This document shows positions 19,734 to 20,664 of a stretch of DNA of 20,664 nucleotides, in pieces; within the stretch, counting starts at the first letter, position 1, and each line of letters opens with the position of its first letter. The stretch is from GWA1-54-10 sp038064795 (GTDB lineage Bacteria > Patescibacteriota > Minisyncoccia > Phycocordibacterales > SBAW01), in NCBI GenBank assembly GCA_038064795.1, contig JBBTSH010000021.1, positions 1-20,664 on the forward strand, written 5' to 3'. Under the pieces are notes generated by a model, which saw only the letters and a list, made by a program, of their open reading frames with translations, was not told where the DNA came from and made no database searches. A program made the translations under genes and the position numbers.

Positions 19734-20285
19734 TTAATGGGAACCTAACTGCCCAAGAATTTGATTTGCAATTTCGTTGGCTACTTCCTCGGATGTCTTT
19801 TCATCAGTCTCAATAACAAGCGCTCCTTCTTTTTCAAATATCCCCCGCAACTCAGGAGCGTAAGATGCATTGTTCTCTATAAATTGATTAAGAGGCACTC
19901 CTGATGCTCTTTTAATTTCCTCGATACTTTCTGGAGTAGGATATCGCCCCATAAGACGCTTGCGAATAGTATCCCCAGAAGCATGAAGCAGCAACAGCTG
20001 AGCTTTAGGGTGTTCAGCAGGTTTGTAAACCTTTTTAAAACGTTCGGGCTCGGCAAAGCCACCAATGATAGTAGATTTCCCACTCTTCGCATTAGTCAAA
20101 GCAGTATCGAGCCAATAAAGAGTTTCTTTGTTGTGCCACTCCAATCCCCCGCCATCAGGTACCCCCCGTTCGTCAAAATCACGAATATCGTATGTATCCG
20201 TAGGAAGTATCTTTTTCAGGTGTTTAAGAACAGAGGTTTTCCCTGCTCCACACACGCCAGAAATAAAATACACTTCAGGGTTCAT
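19734..20285 (-). CDS. P-loop NTPase, nucleotide- or small-molecule-kinase-like
   Basis: The 183-residue protein has a Walker A loop at its N-terminus (ISGVCGAGKTSVLKHL, residues 8-23) preceded by a hydrophobic strand. A DFDERGVPD acidic region follows (possible substrate or Mg site), then a second strand STIIGGFAEPERF. LLLLHASGDTIRKRLMGRY is a strand plus LID-like basic helix typical of shikimate or adenylate-type kinases. The C-terminal half has helices rich in Glu and Asn. The substrate is unknown. It starts 1 nt after the GIY-YIG stop, so the two are co-transcribed. The gene is AT-richer than the copper operon. Confidence 0.8.
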   Translation of the reverse strand: MNPEVYFISGVCGAGKTSVLKHLKKILPTDTYDIRDFDERGVPDGGGLEWHNKETLYWLDTALTNAKSGKSTIIGGFAEPERFKKVYKPAEHPKAQLLLLHASGDTIRKRLMGRYPTPESIEEIKRASGVPLNQFIENNASYAPELRGIFEKEGALVIETDEKTSEEVANEIANQILGQLGSH

Positions 20286-20286
20286 A

Positions 20287-20529
20287 TTATTTAAACAAGA
20301 TTAATTTCTTTTCTCTGCGCCAACCTTTGATTTCCGCCTCGCGTCTGCGAGCGGTTTTTAAATCAGAAAATATTTCGGAATATTTTAATACAACTGGCCT
20401 GCGAATTTTTGTGTAATGAGCACCCCATTTTGAATCATTGTGTTGCTTTAGGCGTTTCTCAAGATTGTTTGTGCAACCGACGTACAACGAACCATCGGCA
20501 CACTCAAGAATGTAGACGAAATGGCTCAC
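20287..20529 (-). CDS. GIY-YIG nuclease family protein (YhbQ/UPF0213-like)
   Basis: This 80-residue protein has the compact GIY-YIG fold. FVYILECADGSLYVGCTNNLEKRLKQHN gives the VYI/YVG strands and catalytic-type residues Tyr16, Arg26 and His30. LKTARRREAEIKGWRREKK supplies the conserved Glu (64 or 66). Such single-domain proteins are widespread and their cellular role is unclear; DNA-nicking or repair activity is suggested for relatives. The start is GTG at 20529, 6 nt after a TAAAAT box (20536-20541). There is no Shine-Dalgarno. It is the first gene of a two-gene unit with the P-loop protein. Confidence 0.9.
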   Translation of the reverse strand: MSHFVYILECADGSLYVGCTNNLEKRLKQHNDSKWGAHYTKIRRPVVLKYSEIFSDLKTARRREAEIKGWRREKKLILFK

Positions 20530-20535
20530 AATACA

Positions 20536-20541
20536 ATTTTA
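20536..20541 (-). promoter_or_regulatory. -10 box of the GIY-YIG gene (leaderless GTG)
   Basis: TAAAAT on the minus strand ends 6 nt before the GTG start. This is the clearest case of leaderless spacing with a non-ATG start. Confidence 0.5.
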
Positions 20542-20551
20542 CCTCAGACCA

Positions 20552-20575
20552 CCCTTCGTCGCTCCGCTCCTCAGG
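20552..20575 (-). repeat. 24-bp dispersed repeat, copy 2
   Basis: Read on the minus strand, this matches 12309-12332 except at one base (T/G). It again sits between genes, 10 nt upstream of a promoter. Confidence 0.7.
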
Positions 20576-20590
20576 GACTTCTTCTCTGTT

Positions 20591-20664
20591 TTAGCTGGCC
20601 GCAGGCACTGATGAGGCATCGGCCAGCAGGACGATGGCGAAGAAGTGCTGCGACTCTTGAACGA
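20591..20664 (-). CDS. Possible C-terminus of a gene entering from the right edge
   Basis: A minus-strand frame is open from the window edge to a TAA at 20591-20593. It ends VQESQHFFAIVLLADASSVP then AAS. The third codon positions are GC-rich, as expected of a coding frame, but two other frames are also mostly open here. No family can be named. An 8-bp inverted repeat (GCTGGCCG/CGGCCAGC, 20594-20627) lies inside it. Confidence 0.3.
   Translation of the reverse strand, partial: VQESQHFFAIVLLADASSVPAAS

Noticed and set aside
20594..20627. 8-bp inverted repeat near the right edge as a structured RNA
   Set aside because: The 18-nt loop has no further pairing and the repeat lies in a possible coding frame.
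1..20664. CRISPR array, insertion sequence or phage genes
   Set aside because: No regularly spaced repeats, transposase, integrase or phage structural motifs were seen on either strand.

Overview
The window looks like a chromosomal piece of a Patescibacteria/CPR bacterium, probably of the Parcubacteria group. This is an inference from gene content: many short genes with tiny gaps, and many small single-pass or secreted proteins rich in Ala/Thr/Ser. Families I associate with these genomes are present (DUF5652, DoxX, short VIT proteins, peptidoglycan-binding and Cys-repeat exported proteins). No rRNA, tRNA, CRISPR array or transposase was found. Nearly all genes lie on the minus strand; only 8855-9954 and the methyltransferase at 17790-18836 are on the plus strand.

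Layout. 1-1.3 kb: exported or anchored proteins of unknown function and a strong terminator. 1.3-2.5 kb: a DoxX membrane protein and a LexA-like repressor with an unusual cleavage site. 2.5-5.5 kb: a membrane and small-protein cluster (DUF167, VIT-type metal transporter, DUF5652, DUF2585, cupin, a 43-residue basic protein, DUF3750). 5.5-7.1 kb: an exported Ig-like protein and a second, shorter VIT protein. 7.3-8.8 kb: a three-gene unit (cupredoxin, DoxX-like, anchored unknown). 8.9-10 kb: a divergent pair, an anchored 81-residue protein and an exported protein with three identical-spacing Cys repeats. 10-12.3 kb: an exported GH18 hydrolase, a small membrane protein and a peptidoglycan-binding protein with a long Asp/Glu tail.

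12.3-16.4 kb is a complete copper operon: csoR, copA, an HMA-DsbD/SafE-like membrane protein and a cupredoxin. A textbook CsoR palindrome sits between the -35 and -10 boxes. CsoR would repress its own operon until Cu(I) binds; CopA would export Cu(I), and the two downstream proteins would handle copper at the membrane or outside it.

16.4-20.6 kb is accessory and partly AT-richer. It holds a DUF4145 zinc-ribbon protein with a small two-helix membrane protein, then a C5 cytosine methyltransferase convergent with an HNH nuclease (a likely type II restriction-modification system), then a P-loop kinase-like protein and a GIY-YIG protein. The restriction-modification pair is bracketed by a 22-bp direct repeat with one mismatch.

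The most general observation is that ten genes start 6-7 nt downstream of a -10-like hexamer, and Shine-Dalgarno sequences are almost absent. This suggests that leaderless transcription is the normal start mode here, and I used it to choose several starts.
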